This document shows, in pieces, positions 1 through 11,361 of a DNA stretch of 64,000 nt (positions are counted from its first letter, which is position 1; every line of letters begins with the position of its first letter). This DNA is from Adiantum capillus-veneris. Taxonomy: Eukaryota > Streptophyta > Polypodiopsida > Polypodiales > Pteridaceae. The DNA lies in assembly GCA_014529385.2 (NCBI GenBank), contig CM043966.1:40420037-40484036 (forward strand). The letters run 5' to 3'. The position numbers were made by a program, and so were the translations under genes. Below the pieces are notes generated by a model. It did no database searches and was not told the DNA's origin. It saw only the letters and a program-made list of their open reading frames with translations.

Positions 1-640
1 CTTTGTTAAGTCATGTAATGGTCCTTCTATTTGAGAAAATTTTGCTATGAAGCGTCTATAGTATGCACACATATTAATAAAGAATCTTAGCTCATGGAGA
101 TTCCTTGGATTAAGCCATGCTTTTATTGTCTCTAACTTTGATGGATCCATACGGATACCATCTTGAGAGATAATATGACCTAAGTATTGAATCTCTTGAA
201 GGAAAAATTCACTTTTCTTTTGGTTGAGAAAAAGCTTGCTCTCCCTTCTTGCTTCGAAAATCACTTGGGAATGTTGCTTGTGTTCCTCCAAAGACTTGGA
301 GTAGATGATGATATCATCAAAGAACACTCCAATGAATTTTTGGTAGGGTCTAAAGATTTTCTCCATTAGATGATTGAACGTGGCTAGTGCATTAATCAAG
401 CGAAAAGGCATGACTAGATATTCATAAAGACCAAATGATGTACGAAACGCGATCTTTAGAATATCTTCATCCACTATCCTTATTTGATGATAGCCACTTT
501 TAAGGTCAATCCTATTGAAGTAGGTAGAACCTTGTAGCTTATCAAATAACTCTTCGACTCAAGGCACGGGAAGTCTGTTTTTGATAGTGATATGGCTTAG
601 TGCTCGATAGTCCACACACAATATGGTGACATAAGTGGTG
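1..640 (-). pseudogene. Ty3/gypsy reverse transcriptase fragment
   Basis: Read on the minus strand from about 640 down to 1, this gives the palm region of a gypsy RT: VDYRALSHITIKNRLPVP, an in-frame stop, DLKSGYHQIRI, the catalytic stretch FFDDIIIYS (the usual Y-x-D-D altered to F-F-D-D), LGHIISQDGI and CAYYRRFIAKFSQI. The family copies element RNA into DNA in cytoplasmic particles. The fragment runs off the left edge of the window and is cut on its upstream side near 640, where the protein match ends. It differs from the RT of the element at 30135-48808, so it comes from another gypsy lineage. Family assignment is secure; function is lost or incomplete. Confidence 0.85.
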
Positions 641-776
641 CACCTCTCATCGGCGATCACCTACTCACCTATTGAATAGACAATCCCGGTCCATGACTCA
701 ATCAAATAATGATAAGGGGCCTGTCAAAGGTGATAGGGTGTCCGTAAGAGTTAACAGACTCCCTAAAGAGAAATGT

Positions 777-1185
777 TCATAATGCATCCAAAATGACAAC
801 TTGAGGGTCTCTTTGAGTCATAAGTCTCAAAGTACTAGCAAAAGTCTGATAAGAGTCTAGCAACACATCAAGAACAATCTGAATAAATGAACCATAAAAA
901 ATAACTTCACCTACAAAAATGAGTTTCTCATTAATGTCCTCAGTAACAGCAAGGAAAGTGTCCATATCATCTTCCTCTTTCATAATCTTTGACTCCAGCT
1001 CTCTATGCAGCAATGTAGTTTTAGCCTCATTGCAACTTGCATAAAGACTAGCCAAAATATCCCAAGCATGATTTTGATAATTTTGTTGAGTTAATGTGAG
1101 GAGTAATGGTGTGCTTCATAGGTAATGCAATCAATGCATGATCCTACGCATCTCTAGCATCCCAACAAGACTGACATTATGCGTG
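777..1185 (-). pseudogene. Ty1/copia gag fragment
   Basis: The minus strand encodes a piece of copia gag (UBN2-type). It matches, segment for segment, the gag of the copia element at 58008-60461: LYASCNEAKTTLLHRELESK against LYASHNEAKIDLLRKDLESK, then EEDDMDTFLA and LLDSYQTF. Upstream of about 1055 the match continues in another frame (WDARDA, HALIALPMKHTI), showing a frameshift. It ends with a stop at 777. There is no zinc knuckle, protease or integrase next to it, so this is an isolated scrap between two gypsy fragments. Confidence 0.8.
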
Positions 1186-1254
1186 TTAAATGTGAGAAGT
1201 TTCATTGATAAAGTGACTACCTTTATTTGAAAATATTTCTAGAGGATAGACATT

Positions 1255-1560
1255 TTACCAGATGATGCATTCATAAATGAACAAAACTATGGATTTAGTT
1301 GTTTTATTTGGAAGTGTGTTGGCTTCAACCCACGTGGTCATGTAGCATGTTTCCATGATTATGTACTTTTTCTTTCTAGGTGTTGTCTTCTTGAAGGATC
1401 CCATGAAATCTAATCCCCACTTCATGGATAGTTCTAAGGGCTGGATGATAGTTAAAGATGTCATACATATTGCAGTTGGTCTACCCATCCTTTGCAAATA
1501 GCACATGTTTTGAAATTTTTTTGAACATCTACCATGATGCTTCACCACCATAGTCCAGCT
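1255..1560 (-). pseudogene. Gypsy integrase fragment, HHCC end and start of core
   Basis: The minus-strand reading holds CYLQRMGRP (the second Cys pair of the HHCC zinc finger, degraded), then WGLDFMGSFKK with the first catalytic Asp, KYIIMETCYMTTWVEAN and FIYECIIW. Integrase joins element DNA to the chromosome. The rest of the catalytic core (second Asp and Glu) lies beyond the break at 1255 and was not found. It resembles the plus-strand copy at 6208-6504 (QRMGRPKAVDMTPLTPI, KYIMIASCYVSKWVEA), so both belong to one gypsy family. Confidence 0.8.
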
Positions 1561-1749
1561 TGTAGAATTTTTGTATGAATTATTAAAGTGAAAAAATATT
1601 CTCTAGAGCTCCCAATATGATCTTCATGGATAGTCTACACTCTGGCTTGGATTGGTACGCATCTCCTTAACACACCATTTGTTCCTTAGTTTCTAGAGAC
1701 ATGTGAATATTAGATTTTTTATTATAAGTTCCATTTTATTGTCCTGAGA

Positions 1750-2175
1750 CCACTCTTTTAGTAGGCTCCCTTATTCAAGAAACCATAAATCTCTGTCCAT
1801 TTAGGATTTGGTTGTTTTGATGTTAATGTCTGAAATAATTCAGCTTCCATTTTTTCCTCCTTAGTGAGTTGATGAGATTCCTGTAGTGTTACCTGCTCAA
1901 AAGAAAATCAACCCCACAATGCGTTTCTAGGCTTATGCAATTGTTTGAATTCAAACTCCAATCAAAACATTATACATCTAATTAACCTTCCTTGGATGGC
2001 TATTTTGTTGATCAAATGTATCAAGGCCTGATGATCCACATATAAATGAAAAAACTTGCTAAGCACATAATGTCTGAACTTGGTTGCACTGAGAACCATT
2101 TGCAAGGCTTCACTTTCTGTGGTAGAGTATATCTAATCAACCTTGTTGAACCTTTTGAGAGGATAGTCTAATATT
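1750..2175 (-). pseudogene. Gypsy RNase H and linker fragment
   Basis: One minus-strand frame reads YSTTESEALQMVLSATKFRH, then FHLYVDHQALIHLINK and LEFEFKQLHKPRNA, then a linker with PNPKWTEIYGFL. The D-H-Q-A-L motif is typical of gypsy RNase H, which degrades the RNA strand during reverse transcription. Stops interrupt it. The neighbouring sequence above 2175 encodes the KEEIDNLL linker that normally lies some 250 residues upstream, which marks the internal deletion. Confidence 0.75.
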
Positions 2176-2829
2176 TCTTTCAAGAGGTTATCAATTTCTT
2201 CTTTCATCTTCCTTTCATATTTGGGATTCACTATGTATCTCTGTAGTGTGAATGGTCAAGCATTAGGTTTCAATGGTTTAGATTTTTCCTTGACTATTGG
2301 TTTCAGATGCTTGTTGACTTTAATGATCTTAGGTTTTGCTTCAGCTCCCAGATTCCATTCTTCGACTTCTTGGTAGTAGCTAGTTAGAGCTTCCTTCTCC
2401 CTTTCTTTTGGCTAATGACTCCTCCTCTTTTTTTGTCCTTATATCAGCTTCACATTCATTGAGTAGAGAATTTGGACTTGCTTTGGTGTGATTGGGTATG
2501 AAAGCTTTTGGATTCCCTACTAGCATAGTTTAACCTAGACGTTCCTGGTGCTTGATTCTTTGCTCCTTTTGAAGCTCTACCATTGAGGCAAACTTATCTC
2601 TCCCCTAGTTCATTTATGTAAAACTTTCAAGATATTGTTGTTCTTCTTGAACCCTATTATGATCCAAAAGGACAGAATGTAGGTCTATACGGCTATTGAA
2701 AATATGTTCACTTTTTCTATTATCTTTGTTCCATATTTTTTTCACAACTCTTTTGGTATCATTGCCTTTTACCAAGGTCTAGTGTTGTTAGTTTGGATGT
2801 GAATTCTTTGATATGGCTCCTCAAACATA

Positions 2830-3110
2830 AGTGCATGACCTGCATAGCCATGAATGGCTCCAGCCCACCTTAACCAAGGTCTCCCTAGTAGCATGCTATA
2901 GGCTCCTTGTACATCCATGATGATAAGTTTTAAAAAACTTAGATCCTACCTTGTTCTGAAGGTTGTCTATCAATCCAATGGCTTGCATGACTCTCTGATC
3001 AGCCATTCGAATTCAAAACAATGCTGGCTTCATTTTGTGAAATCGAAGCTTTTGTCTAATGTGTGCCCCCTAGATATTGACACCAACTCCCCAATCCAAT
3101 ATTACTCCAA
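2830..3110 (-). pseudogene. Gypsy protease-region remnant
   Basis: The minus strand gives LLGRPWLRWAGAIHGYAG around 2910-2850. The L-G-R-P-W-L block closes the retropepsin fold in many plant gypsy polyproteins. The catalytic D-S/T-G triad was not found in this copy. Several frames are needed to read across the region. The call rests on that one block and on its position between gag and RNase H. Confidence 0.5.
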
Positions 3111-3299
3111 ATAATGAGTTCCACTACTTCTCTTACCTTGTAATTGATTTTTATGACTGGTACTTCATCATCTTTGGTGTTGGACCAGTCCACTATCAGG
3201 GCTTTAGATTCCTTCTGCCTATGTTTTTTATATATTCCTTTGCTTCAAGAATGGTCTTCCTTATATCATCCAATATATTGTTAGTTTCTAAATTCTCTT

Positions 3300-4095
3300 A
3301 CAAAACTTCATGTATATATTATTTTGTTCATTCTTAGAGCTAGTATAAGAACTGGAAGATCTTTGTTATGAATAACTATTGTTACTATGCCATCCTTATG
3401 CTCTCCTTTTCTACTTATTTGTTGATGGGTCTTTGAATGAAAAATAAGTTTGTCCTTTTAAAGTTTTTGTGGTTCCAACTCTTGTACTTCAACTTCAACC
3501 AAGTCAAATTCGACTTGCAACACTTCTTTCTCATCATTCTAATACCTAGACTATAGGCTTTGGGACCTGTGTTGTGTGGATTGTTGACATCATGGGACAT
3601 CATGGAGAAGAAAAAATTGAATGGTCCTAGACTCCGAGCATTCTAGTTTTTTTGTCTTCCTTCTCTTTAGATCCTATGTGATTTGAGTACCCAAAACCCT
3701 ATGGTCCTACCATTCATATACCTCATTAGTGCTCCCCTTGGCCTTTCAAATAACCCTTTACTTCTCCCAATATTGACTATCTTCACTTTGCTTTGGTTTA
3801 CTAGATGGGTTCCTCTGATGATGGGACCAAAGCTCCTAGTGATCACTCTCATTGGTACTCATTTGGCCATCTTTATTTCATCCACTTCAATTTTTTATAT
3901 TTCTTGAACATTTTGCTAAAAAGTTTCCGTACTTGCCACAATTGTAAGAATTGAAGTCTCTTCTGCTGAAATCTCTTCTCCCTCTTCCTCTTTCAAAGAA
4001 TTTATGGTATATTCCCCTTCCTACAATTCCCTTGGTAGGAGGCTCATTCTTGTAATTCTCAACAAATTATTCTTCCTTAATAGATTCTAGATTGG
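3300..4095 (-). pseudogene. Gypsy gag remnant with degraded zinc knuckle
   Basis: On the minus strand an Arg-rich stretch (about 4030-3960) precedes YNCGKYGNFLAKC near 3955-3915, a degraded CX2CX4HX4C knuckle in which the His has become Asn. Two downstream pieces (3852-3667 and 3603-3415) are Lys/Arg rich and keep no clear domain. Gag forms the particle shell and binds element RNA. The upstream part of gag is absent because the copy ends at the junction near 4095. Confidence 0.5.
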
Positions 4096-4117
4096 TAGAC
4101 TATACCCTTTGTGGGAA

Positions 4118-4262
4118 AACTGGGAACTTGGTGTTCAAAGTGCAAAACAAGGGATCACAAGTCAAACAAATGTAGTCAATGTATATATTGTAAAGTGTAC
4201 GACCATGTCTTGAAGAATTTCCCAATAAGAATTCACTACTTCAAGAAGGGAAAGTACTTAGA
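4118..4262 (+). pseudogene. Gypsy gag zinc-knuckle fragment
   Basis: The frame reads WCSKCKTRDHKSNKC, a perfect CX2CX4HX4C zinc knuckle, followed by CIYCKVYDHVLKNFP, a second knuckle whose last Cys is Phe. Such knuckles bind the packaging signal of element RNA. The segment starts at the inverted junction with the minus-strand copy, so the capsid part of gag is missing. A stop follows at about 4268, and a further piece (4270-4476) rich in acidic residues continues the polyprotein in the same region. Confidence 0.7.
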
Positions 4263-4499
4263 AAGCTAGATGAATCAGGAGAAGTTTGAGTTCAGATCAC
4301 CAACACCCACTAGTTATACCAACAATGACGACCCACACCAGGCTACTGAAAGAGTCGGGATGGAACGTGGGCTCGCAGACTTAGGTGATGCATTCGATGA
4401 GTATGCAGCCAATATTATCACTAAGAAAGAAGCTGAGTCATTGGCTAAGCACAAAGGTGGTGGTCTAAACTGGTGACTTCTAGATGATCAGGAAGTCAA

Positions 4500-5450
4500 A
4501 GAGTAGAATCTCGACACAGATGACCACCTAAGAATGTTAAAAATCAACAAGCATCTAAAGCCAGAGATCAAAGAAAAGGCAAGGGCATTGTTTCAGAAAA
4601 ACAAAGATGTATTTTCCTAGGAACACATGGATCTAAAAGGAGTAGATCCAAAAGTGTGTCAACACTAGATACCACTGAAACCAAATGCCAAACTAGTATG
4701 ACGGGTAGAGGCATAAAATGAACCCCCAAGAAATTCAAAGAGGAAATCAACAATCTACTTAAAGCAAGATTCATTATTGAAGTAGCGAGGATCAACTGGG
4801 TATTTCTTATAGTAGTGGTTCTGAATAATAAATGGGAAGTTGTGGGTATGTGTGGATTATTGAAAGCTTAACACTCAAATCATCAAGGATCCATTTCTAG
4901 TTCCATTCACTCATATGTTATTGGATGAGATTGATGGCCACAAAATGTATAGCTTTATGGATGGTTATAGTGTCTACAATCAATTGAGGATTGCACCAAA
5001 AGATTGAGCTAAAATGACATTCATCATCACTAAATGAGGAGCATTCATGTATCCAGCGATGTTGTTTGGATTATGTAATGCTCTAGAAACCTTTCAGTTG
5101 TATGATGGAGATTTTCACTGAATTTTTTCACAAATTCCTCGTTATTTTTATGGACAACTTCACAATCTTCTCAACGAAGGAAATACATCTATTATTCCTG
5201 GAGATGGTTTTTAAGAGATACAAGGAAAAGAGATTCTCTTTGAATCCGTTCAAGTTAGTATTTATCGTATGGAAAGGCTAGCTTCTAGGACACATTAATC
5301 TCTAGACATGGTATTGAAATGGTATAGGACAAAGTGAAGTGTGTTTAGTAAGCTCAAGCACCTACTAATGTATCTCAATTGAGTTCATTCTTGGGGTACA
5401 CCATTTTCTACCAATAATTTATTCATATTTGCAGTGAAAGCAGTTCTTCT
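4500..5450 (+). pseudogene. Gypsy reverse transcriptase remnant
   Basis: The pre-RT linker is clear: ARALFQKNKDVFS, a stop, then HMDLKGVDPKVCQH. The palm follows in shifted frames with MYSFMDGYSVYNQLRIAPKD, KMTFIITK and MLFGLCNALETFQ. Around 5140-5160 the place of the catalytic Y-x-D-D is disrupted by frameshifts. Family membership is certain; the enzyme cannot be made. Confidence 0.75.
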
Positions 5451-5454
5451 AAAT

Positions 5455-5960
5455 GAGTTGACGTAGAAGGAGAAGAAGTTTATCTGGACCCCAGAACGTG
5501 AAGCTAGCTTTCAGTGTCTAAAGGTGACAATCAGCAGGAAGCCAATACTTGCCAGTCAGATTGGGATTTGATTTTCCATCTTATGTACATGCATCTGGTA
5601 TGGCAATGGGAGAGAAACATTGGCCCAAATTGATGGCAAGATAGACTACCTAACCTAGTTTGCTAGTCACCGGTTCATCATTGTTGAACAAAGATATTCC
5701 ACCACAGAACGTGAGGCACTATGAATAATCTTTAGTGCTACAAAGTTTAGACATTATATGTTGGGCAAGATGTTTCACTTCTACATCAATCATCAGGCTC
5801 TCTTGTTTTTTATCAACAAAGTCATTATATAAGAAAAAGAGATCAAGTGGATGATGTTTTGGATGGAGTTTGAATTCAAGATATTTCATAAGCCTAGAAA
5901 AACTCATTAAAGTGCAGATTGTTTGTCAAGAACCATTAAAGGGCCGTAGTCAAAAAATTT
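5455..5960 (+). pseudogene. Gypsy RNase H remnant
   Basis: The frame near 5697-5940 reads YSTTEREAL, a stop, IIFSATKFRHYMLGKMFHFY, NHQALLFFINK, then MEFEFKIFHKPRKTH, a stop and SADCLSRT. These are the standard landmarks of gypsy RNase H and the following hinge (D/N-H-Q-A-L and A-D-x-L-S-R). Three stops lie within about 80 codons. Confidence 0.75.
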
Positions 5961-5989
5961 GTCAAGAGATGATCCAATGGATGCTTAAT

Positions 5990-7320
5990 CATTTCATAAT
6001 TTAGTAGAGGGAGGATCAAATCCCAAGCGGCAGGACATCTATGATTTCCTTCAATATAGAGGATATCCAGAGGATTGGTCCCACGAGAACAAAAAGGAAT
6101 TGATCTTGAAAATTAAGAAGTTCACCATCATTGGAAGAACCTTGTACAAACTAGGAAATGATGGATTTTTTTGAAGGTGCCTATGCAAGCTATGATACAC
6201 ACCATTATTGAAGCTCACACTGGGAGCTCTTGAGGACTTTCCTCCAATGATATCACATACAAGAAGGTCTTACATGGCAAATAATGATGGACAATGTAAG
6301 AGATTTTGCAAAACCTGTGATATTTATCAAAGGATGGGAAGGCCAAAAGCGGTAGATATGACTCCATTGACGCCAATTCATCAAGTGAAATTATTTATAA
6401 AGTGGGTACCAGACTTCATGGTTCCATTTAAGAAATTCAAATCTAGAAAGAATAAGTATATTATGATTGCCTCATGTTATGTCAGCAAGTGGGTAGAGGC
6501 CTAGGCATTACCCAATAACTCGGCAAGGTCTACAACATGGTTTTTATATGAACATGTCATTTGTAGATTCAAATGTATGATAGATTTTGTGTCAAATCAG
6601 GGCACTCATTTCATTAATTAAGCTAGTCAAATTTTGACTAACATTTTTCTCAATCAAGCACAAGAAATCAACACTATGTTATCCTTGATGCAATGGGCAA
6701 GTTGAAAGCAGCAAAAAACCATAAGAACCATACGGGCAAAGATTGTGCAAAAGGAGCCTCATAGATGAATGAAAAGCTATAGACTGCATTATGGGTGTAT
6801 TAGATTGTTCATAAGCTCATCACTAGAATAACACCTTTCAAGATAGTCTATGGCGCAAAGACAATGGTACCTATGGAGTTCGCCATTCCCAATCTCGGAC
6901 TAGCAATCAAGCATGCTTTGGAATTTGATTCAAATCACAAACAAAGCTAAGATGAGTTACTGAGATTAGATGAGATCAGGCAGTGAGCTATTCTTGAACA
7001 AGAGATGGTTGAGTGGAGAAGGAAGAATTCATATGACATCAAGATCAAAGTCAGGGAGTTCAAGAAGGGGAACTTAATGTTGCTTTATCAGTCTAAGTTA
7101 GGACCAAAGAAACCTAATCTAAAAGTGTCTTGGTCAAGTCCTTATGAGATCGATTATGTTTTCTCAAATGGCACAATTAGATTGAAAGATTTATCAGGGT
7201 TACTGTTATGAGGGGTCTACAATGGATTGAAAATCAAATTGCACTATGCCAGATCTAGTAAAGCCCCAACACTACTAGTCCCAAGACCAATTCAAAATCT
7301 AAAGAAGAACCTCTAAATTT
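5990..7320 (+). pseudogene. Gypsy integrase remnant
   Basis: The HHCC region is partly visible (CKRFCKTCDIYQRMGRP). The core follows with KYIMIASCYVSKWVEA, a stop, then SNQGTHFIN, where the second catalytic Asp is replaced by Asn, and a degraded end. The C-terminal DNA-binding part (7005-7211) reads VREFKKGNLMLLYQSKLGPK and SSPYEIDYVFSNGTIRLKDL. Stops and frameshifts are numerous. The reading ends near 7315, just before a polypurine tract at 7384-7396. Confidence 0.75.
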
Positions 7321-7671
7321 GTTTCAAATTATCAATTTTCAGCAACACGTCAAAATTTCGTGGAAATTTTCTAAAATTTAATGAAAGGGAGGAAGGCAAT
7401 GCAGACAGTGGGAGTAGTCCCCAAACAAGAACTAATTCTAGTGCTTGGCTGAATTGATAATTACCCAGCCAATTACTACGACAATGATACAATGGATAGC
7501 CAATCAGAGGCCCAATCCTACATCTCTAAATAGGGCCAATTACTTCATTTACCATAATAACCATGACCAGTACTCTTCTTGTCTCAAGACCACCTAAGGG
7601 TAAAAACGGCACCCATTCCTTATTCATAATTTGGGGTGAATATATCACCAAAAGTTCGGCATGCCCATACA
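6925..7671 (+). repeat. Direct repeat copy A, integrase tail plus LTR start
   Basis: This ~745 bp unit holds the last ~110 codons of the gypsy integrase, the polypurine tract at 7384-7396, and the first ~272 bp of what appears to be the 3' LTR beginning TGCAGACAGTGGGAG at 7400. It is broken at about 7671, where another integrase fragment follows directly. The unit aligns along its whole length with 7875-8640. Confidence 0.75.
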
Positions 7672-7874
7672 CAAACAAGGATTAGATGAGTTATTGAGAT
7701 TAGATGAGATCACACACTGAGCTATGCTTAAACAAGAGGTGTTTGAGTAGACAAGGAAGAATTCGCATGACAAAAAGATCAAAGTCAGAGAGTTCAAGAA
7801 GGGGGACTTAATGTTTCTCTATCAGTCTAAGTAAGGCCCAAAGAAACCTAATCTTAAAGTGGATTGGTGAGGTC
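7672..7874 (+). repeat. Direct repeat copy B, truncated
   Basis: A ~200 bp third copy of the integrase-tail repeat covers only the part from the AACAAGG/TTAGATGAG region to the AATCTTAAAGTG region. It carries two additional stops compared with copy C. It has neither polypurine tract nor LTR start and is joined to copy C at about 7875. Confidence 0.7.
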
Positions 7875-8640
7875 TGAATTTAGTGAAATCACAAACAAAG
7901 ATTAAATGAGTTATTGAGATTAGATGAGATCACACAGTGTCCTATGCTTGAGCAAGAGGTGGTCGAGTGGAGAATGAAACATTCGTATGACAGAAAGATC
8001 AAAGTCAAAGAGCTCAAGAAGGGGGACTTAATGTTGCTCTATCAGTCTAAGTTAGGCCCAAAGAAACCTAATCTGAAAGTGGCTTTGTCGGGTCCTTATG
8101 AGATCAATTGGGTTTCAGATCAATTGGGTTTTCTCAAATGGCACAATTAGATTGGAAGATTTATCAAGGTTATTGTTGCGAGGGGTCTACAATGGAGTCA
8201 AAATCAAATTGCACTATGCCAGACCTAGTGAAGCCCCAACAACACTAGTCCCGAGATCAATTCAGAATCTGAAGAAGAACCTCTGAATTTGTTTCAAATT
8301 GTTAATTTTTAGTAGCACGTTAAAATTTTTGGAAATTTTCTAAAATTCAAAGAAAGGGAGGAAGGAAATGTAGACAGTGGGAGCAGTCTCCAAACGAGAA
8401 TTCATACTGATGGTTGAATTGATAATTACCCAGCCAATTACTACGAATAAGAATACAATGGATAGTCAATCAGAGGCCCAATCCAACAACTCTAAATAGG
8501 GCCCATTACTTCATTTACCATAATAACCATGACCAATACTCTTCTTATCGCAAGACCACCTAAGGGTAAAAATGGCACCCATTCCTTATTCATAATTCGG
8601 GGTGAATATATCACCAAAAGTTCGGGGTGCCCATACACCA
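7875..8640 (+). repeat. Direct repeat copy C, integrase tail plus LTR start
   Basis: This copy begins at the same kind of sequence as copy A (AAATCACAAACAAAG). It encodes the integrase C-terminus (7914-8286: VKELKKGDLMLLYQSKLGPK) with a ~15 bp local duplication that repeats ATCAATTGGGTTT near 8103-8130. The polypurine tract GAAAGGGAGGAAGGAAA lies at 8352-8368 and the LTR-like start TGTAGACAGTGGGAG at 8369. Similarity to copy A ends near 8640. Confidence 0.75.
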
Positions 8641-9144
<504 letters not shown>

Positions 9145-9179
9145 CGGCGAAGCCGTCGGCCACACTAGTCCTTATAAAA

Positions 9180-9559
9180 AGGAAGTATGATTATTAGGTA
9201 AAATATCAAACTTGACTTTTGCCCTAGTGATTCACTTAATTTCTCTTTTCACAAAAAGCTTTGGCAATTTGTAGCCACGATTGATAGTATTTTTGACTTA
9301 ATAAATTCTTGGTTGTTTATATACATAAGATATTTTTATCCTAGATTCCTTAAAGGGTTTATAGACTCCATTAATTATCTCATATATTCCTGAGTCTGTT
9401 TCCTAGTTTCCCTCTTTTAAATAAGTCAAAAAATGGCTTATTTTTAATTTGATATTTATTATAATAGTTATTTCCTAAAGATATAATTATTTCAACTCCC
9501 TAGCATAATATTACACTTCCAATAATTTTTCCAAAATCTTATAAATGTATTGACTATTT
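9180..9559. other. AT-rich intergenic stretch, nothing recognised
   Basis: No open frame with family resemblance, no RNA gene and no repeat other than short A/T tracts was seen here. Confidence 0.5.
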
Positions 9560-10400
9560 ATCTTAGGTGATTTTCAATCAAAAATAGGGTTTTTGAGCTA
9601 AAATAATTAAGTAATTATGAACTAATTATCACAGGTTATTTATACTTGTGATGAATATCTCATTAACTTTTGATTATGTTTACTAATTATCTTCATTAAA
9701 TATTCATTCAAAAACAAGGTTTTTGGACTAAGATAATTACTTAAACTAATTAAGTAATTATGAAATAATTATCATGAGCTATTTACACTTAGATCTTCTT
9801 GTGAAAAATATGTTATTAACTTTTGATAATGTTTGCTAATTATCTTGATTAAAATTCATACAAAAATAGGGTTTTTGGGCTAAGATATTTACTTAAACTA
9901 ACTAATTAATTATAATCTAATTATTTCTAGTTTTTACCATTTATATCTGTGATAAATATGTCATTGACCTTATATTACTAATTATCAAATTCAACCAAAA
10001 ACAAGGTTTTTGGGCTAACATAATTACATAAACTACTTAAGTAACTATGAGCTAATTATCTTGAGTTTTTCATACTTAGAACTATCTTTGATAAATATCT
10101 CATTCACTTTCAATCATGTATACTAATTATCTTTATTAAACTTAGCCAAAAGCAAGGTTTTTGGACTAAGATAATTAGTAAAAATAGTTAACTAATTCAA
10201 TTCTAATTATCATAGGTTATTCACACTTATTCCTTTCATTGATAAATCTCATTAACTTTTAATTATGTTTACTAATTATCTTCATTAAAATTTAGTAAAA
10301 AATAAGATTTTTAGACTAGGATAATTAGTAAAATTGATTAGCTAGTTAATGATATCTATCAAAAAAAATTTAAACTTACTTATTTCATTGATAAAATAAA
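9560..10400. repeat. Degenerate tandem repeat, six ~145 bp AT-rich units
   Basis: The box AAGGTTTTTGG-CTAA, or a close variant, recurs at about 9586, 9718, 9868, 10004, 10154 and 10304. Spacings are about 132, 150, 136, 150 and 150 bp. Each unit also has a TACTAATTATCTTCATTAAA-like segment about 35 bp before the box, and ACTAATTA-TAATTAT plus a CTCATTAACTTTTGATTATG-like segment after it. The units have diverged by substitutions and small indels. The layout is that of a short satellite array with nucleosome-length monomers. No protein is encoded. Confidence 0.8.
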
Positions 10401-11361
10401 TTTTTCATTAATTTTAAGGCTAAAAATAATTAATGTTTACCTAAATAAATACTAAAACTAATCAAAAAATTAAGACATAATTTTTTCAACTTCCTTATAA
10501 GATAAAAAGGTTCTTCTAATTCTCTTGTAACTAACTAAGCTTAAATGGTATAATTTCCTCTAATTAAGGCTAAAATTGATTAATTTCAATCCTAATATGG
10601 ATTAATAATTAATTAGATTAATCATTCTAATCATAATTTGAATAATCAGCAATGTCTTAGTAAATTAAGAGTGTAATTTATAATAAATAGAGGTTTAATT
10701 TTCTTAATTAATTAGATTAATTAAGAAAAATAAATATAGACTAGTATATTTCTACTAATTAATAGGGGTTAGCATTAATTACCTTTGTTAATTAACTAGA
10801 TTTTTTCTCTCTAGTGATTTTTGGGCAGAGTCTCTTATACTAGAGAGATTTGGCTAGGTCTCCGAGTCTGAGTGAAAATAAGAAGCCTAGGGGATCTATT
10901 TATAGGTTTCTGGCAAGGAAGGCTCAATTTAGCAACCTCGGGAACACCCCCATCCCTAGATCCCTTCACTCCTAAATATGTCTTTGGAAAGTTCATAATA
11001 TCACCATCACAACACCTGCCCAGGTTGGTTGGTCAAAACTGCTAACTTTTGTTCACTTTAATGATTTAACTAGAAATTTAATGATTCAACTAGAAATATA
11101 TGGCCCATGTGCTTAAAAATATCTACTAAGATATGTGACAATTGATGTACTTTAATAATTACTCAAAGTTTTCAGTTCTCTTTGTAAATTAAAGTAACTA
11201 TAAAAAATTCTAGGGAAAAGAGCGCGGTCAATTTTTGCCCGAATTCAGTTTTGAAAATTTATAGCTATAGTATTGTCATGCTTAAGATTTCAAAAATACC
11301 AATCTTCGTTATAATTGGGCAAGTTCTCATTGACTTTTGAAATCAATCCTCTTTAAATAGG
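10401..11361. other. AT-rich stretch, no gene recognised
   Basis: Very AT-rich to about 10800, then more mixed sequence containing CTATTTATAGG near 10900, which could be a TATA-type signal of an unidentified LTR. Nothing coding was recognised. The right edge is the start of element 1's 5' LTR. Confidence 0.4.

Larger units (their letters stand above)
1255..4095 (-). mobile_element. Decayed minus-strand Ty3/gypsy element with internal RT deletion
   Basis: Going down in coordinate, the minus strand shows gag zinc-knuckle remains (about 4090-3900), a protease-region signature (about 2910), the linker KMKEEIDNLLKEI (about 2220-2180), then directly RNase H (2170-1890) and integrase (1560-1255). 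The linker normally precedes the RT palm. Here it runs straight into YSTTESEALQ of RNase H, so the RT core is missing. No LTRs were recognised. It lies head to head with the related plus-strand element that begins near 4100. Frameshifts and stops are frequent; this is a dead copy. Confidence 0.75.
4100..8640 (+). mobile_element. Decayed plus-strand Ty3/gypsy element with duplicated 3' end
   Basis: Gag zinc knuckles, the linker before RT, RT, RNase H and integrase follow in order, each spread over several frames. The integrase tail is followed by the polypurine tract AAAGGGAGGAAGG and a TG that looks like the start of a 3' LTR. This tail-plus-LTR unit occurs fully at 6925-7671 and 7875-8640, with a partial copy between. 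The 5' LTR and most of gag are absent. It is a relative of the minus-strand copy at 1255-4095. Confidence 0.75.

Noticed and set aside
3683-3907. Plus-strand 74-codon frame with hydrophobic stretches
   Set aside because: It is antisense to the minus-strand gypsy gag remains and has no family resemblance.
9560-10400. Regularly spaced repeats considered as a CRISPR array
   Set aside because: Units are ~145 bp, diverged, AT-rich and in a plant genome; there are no short identical repeats with unique spacers and no cas genes.
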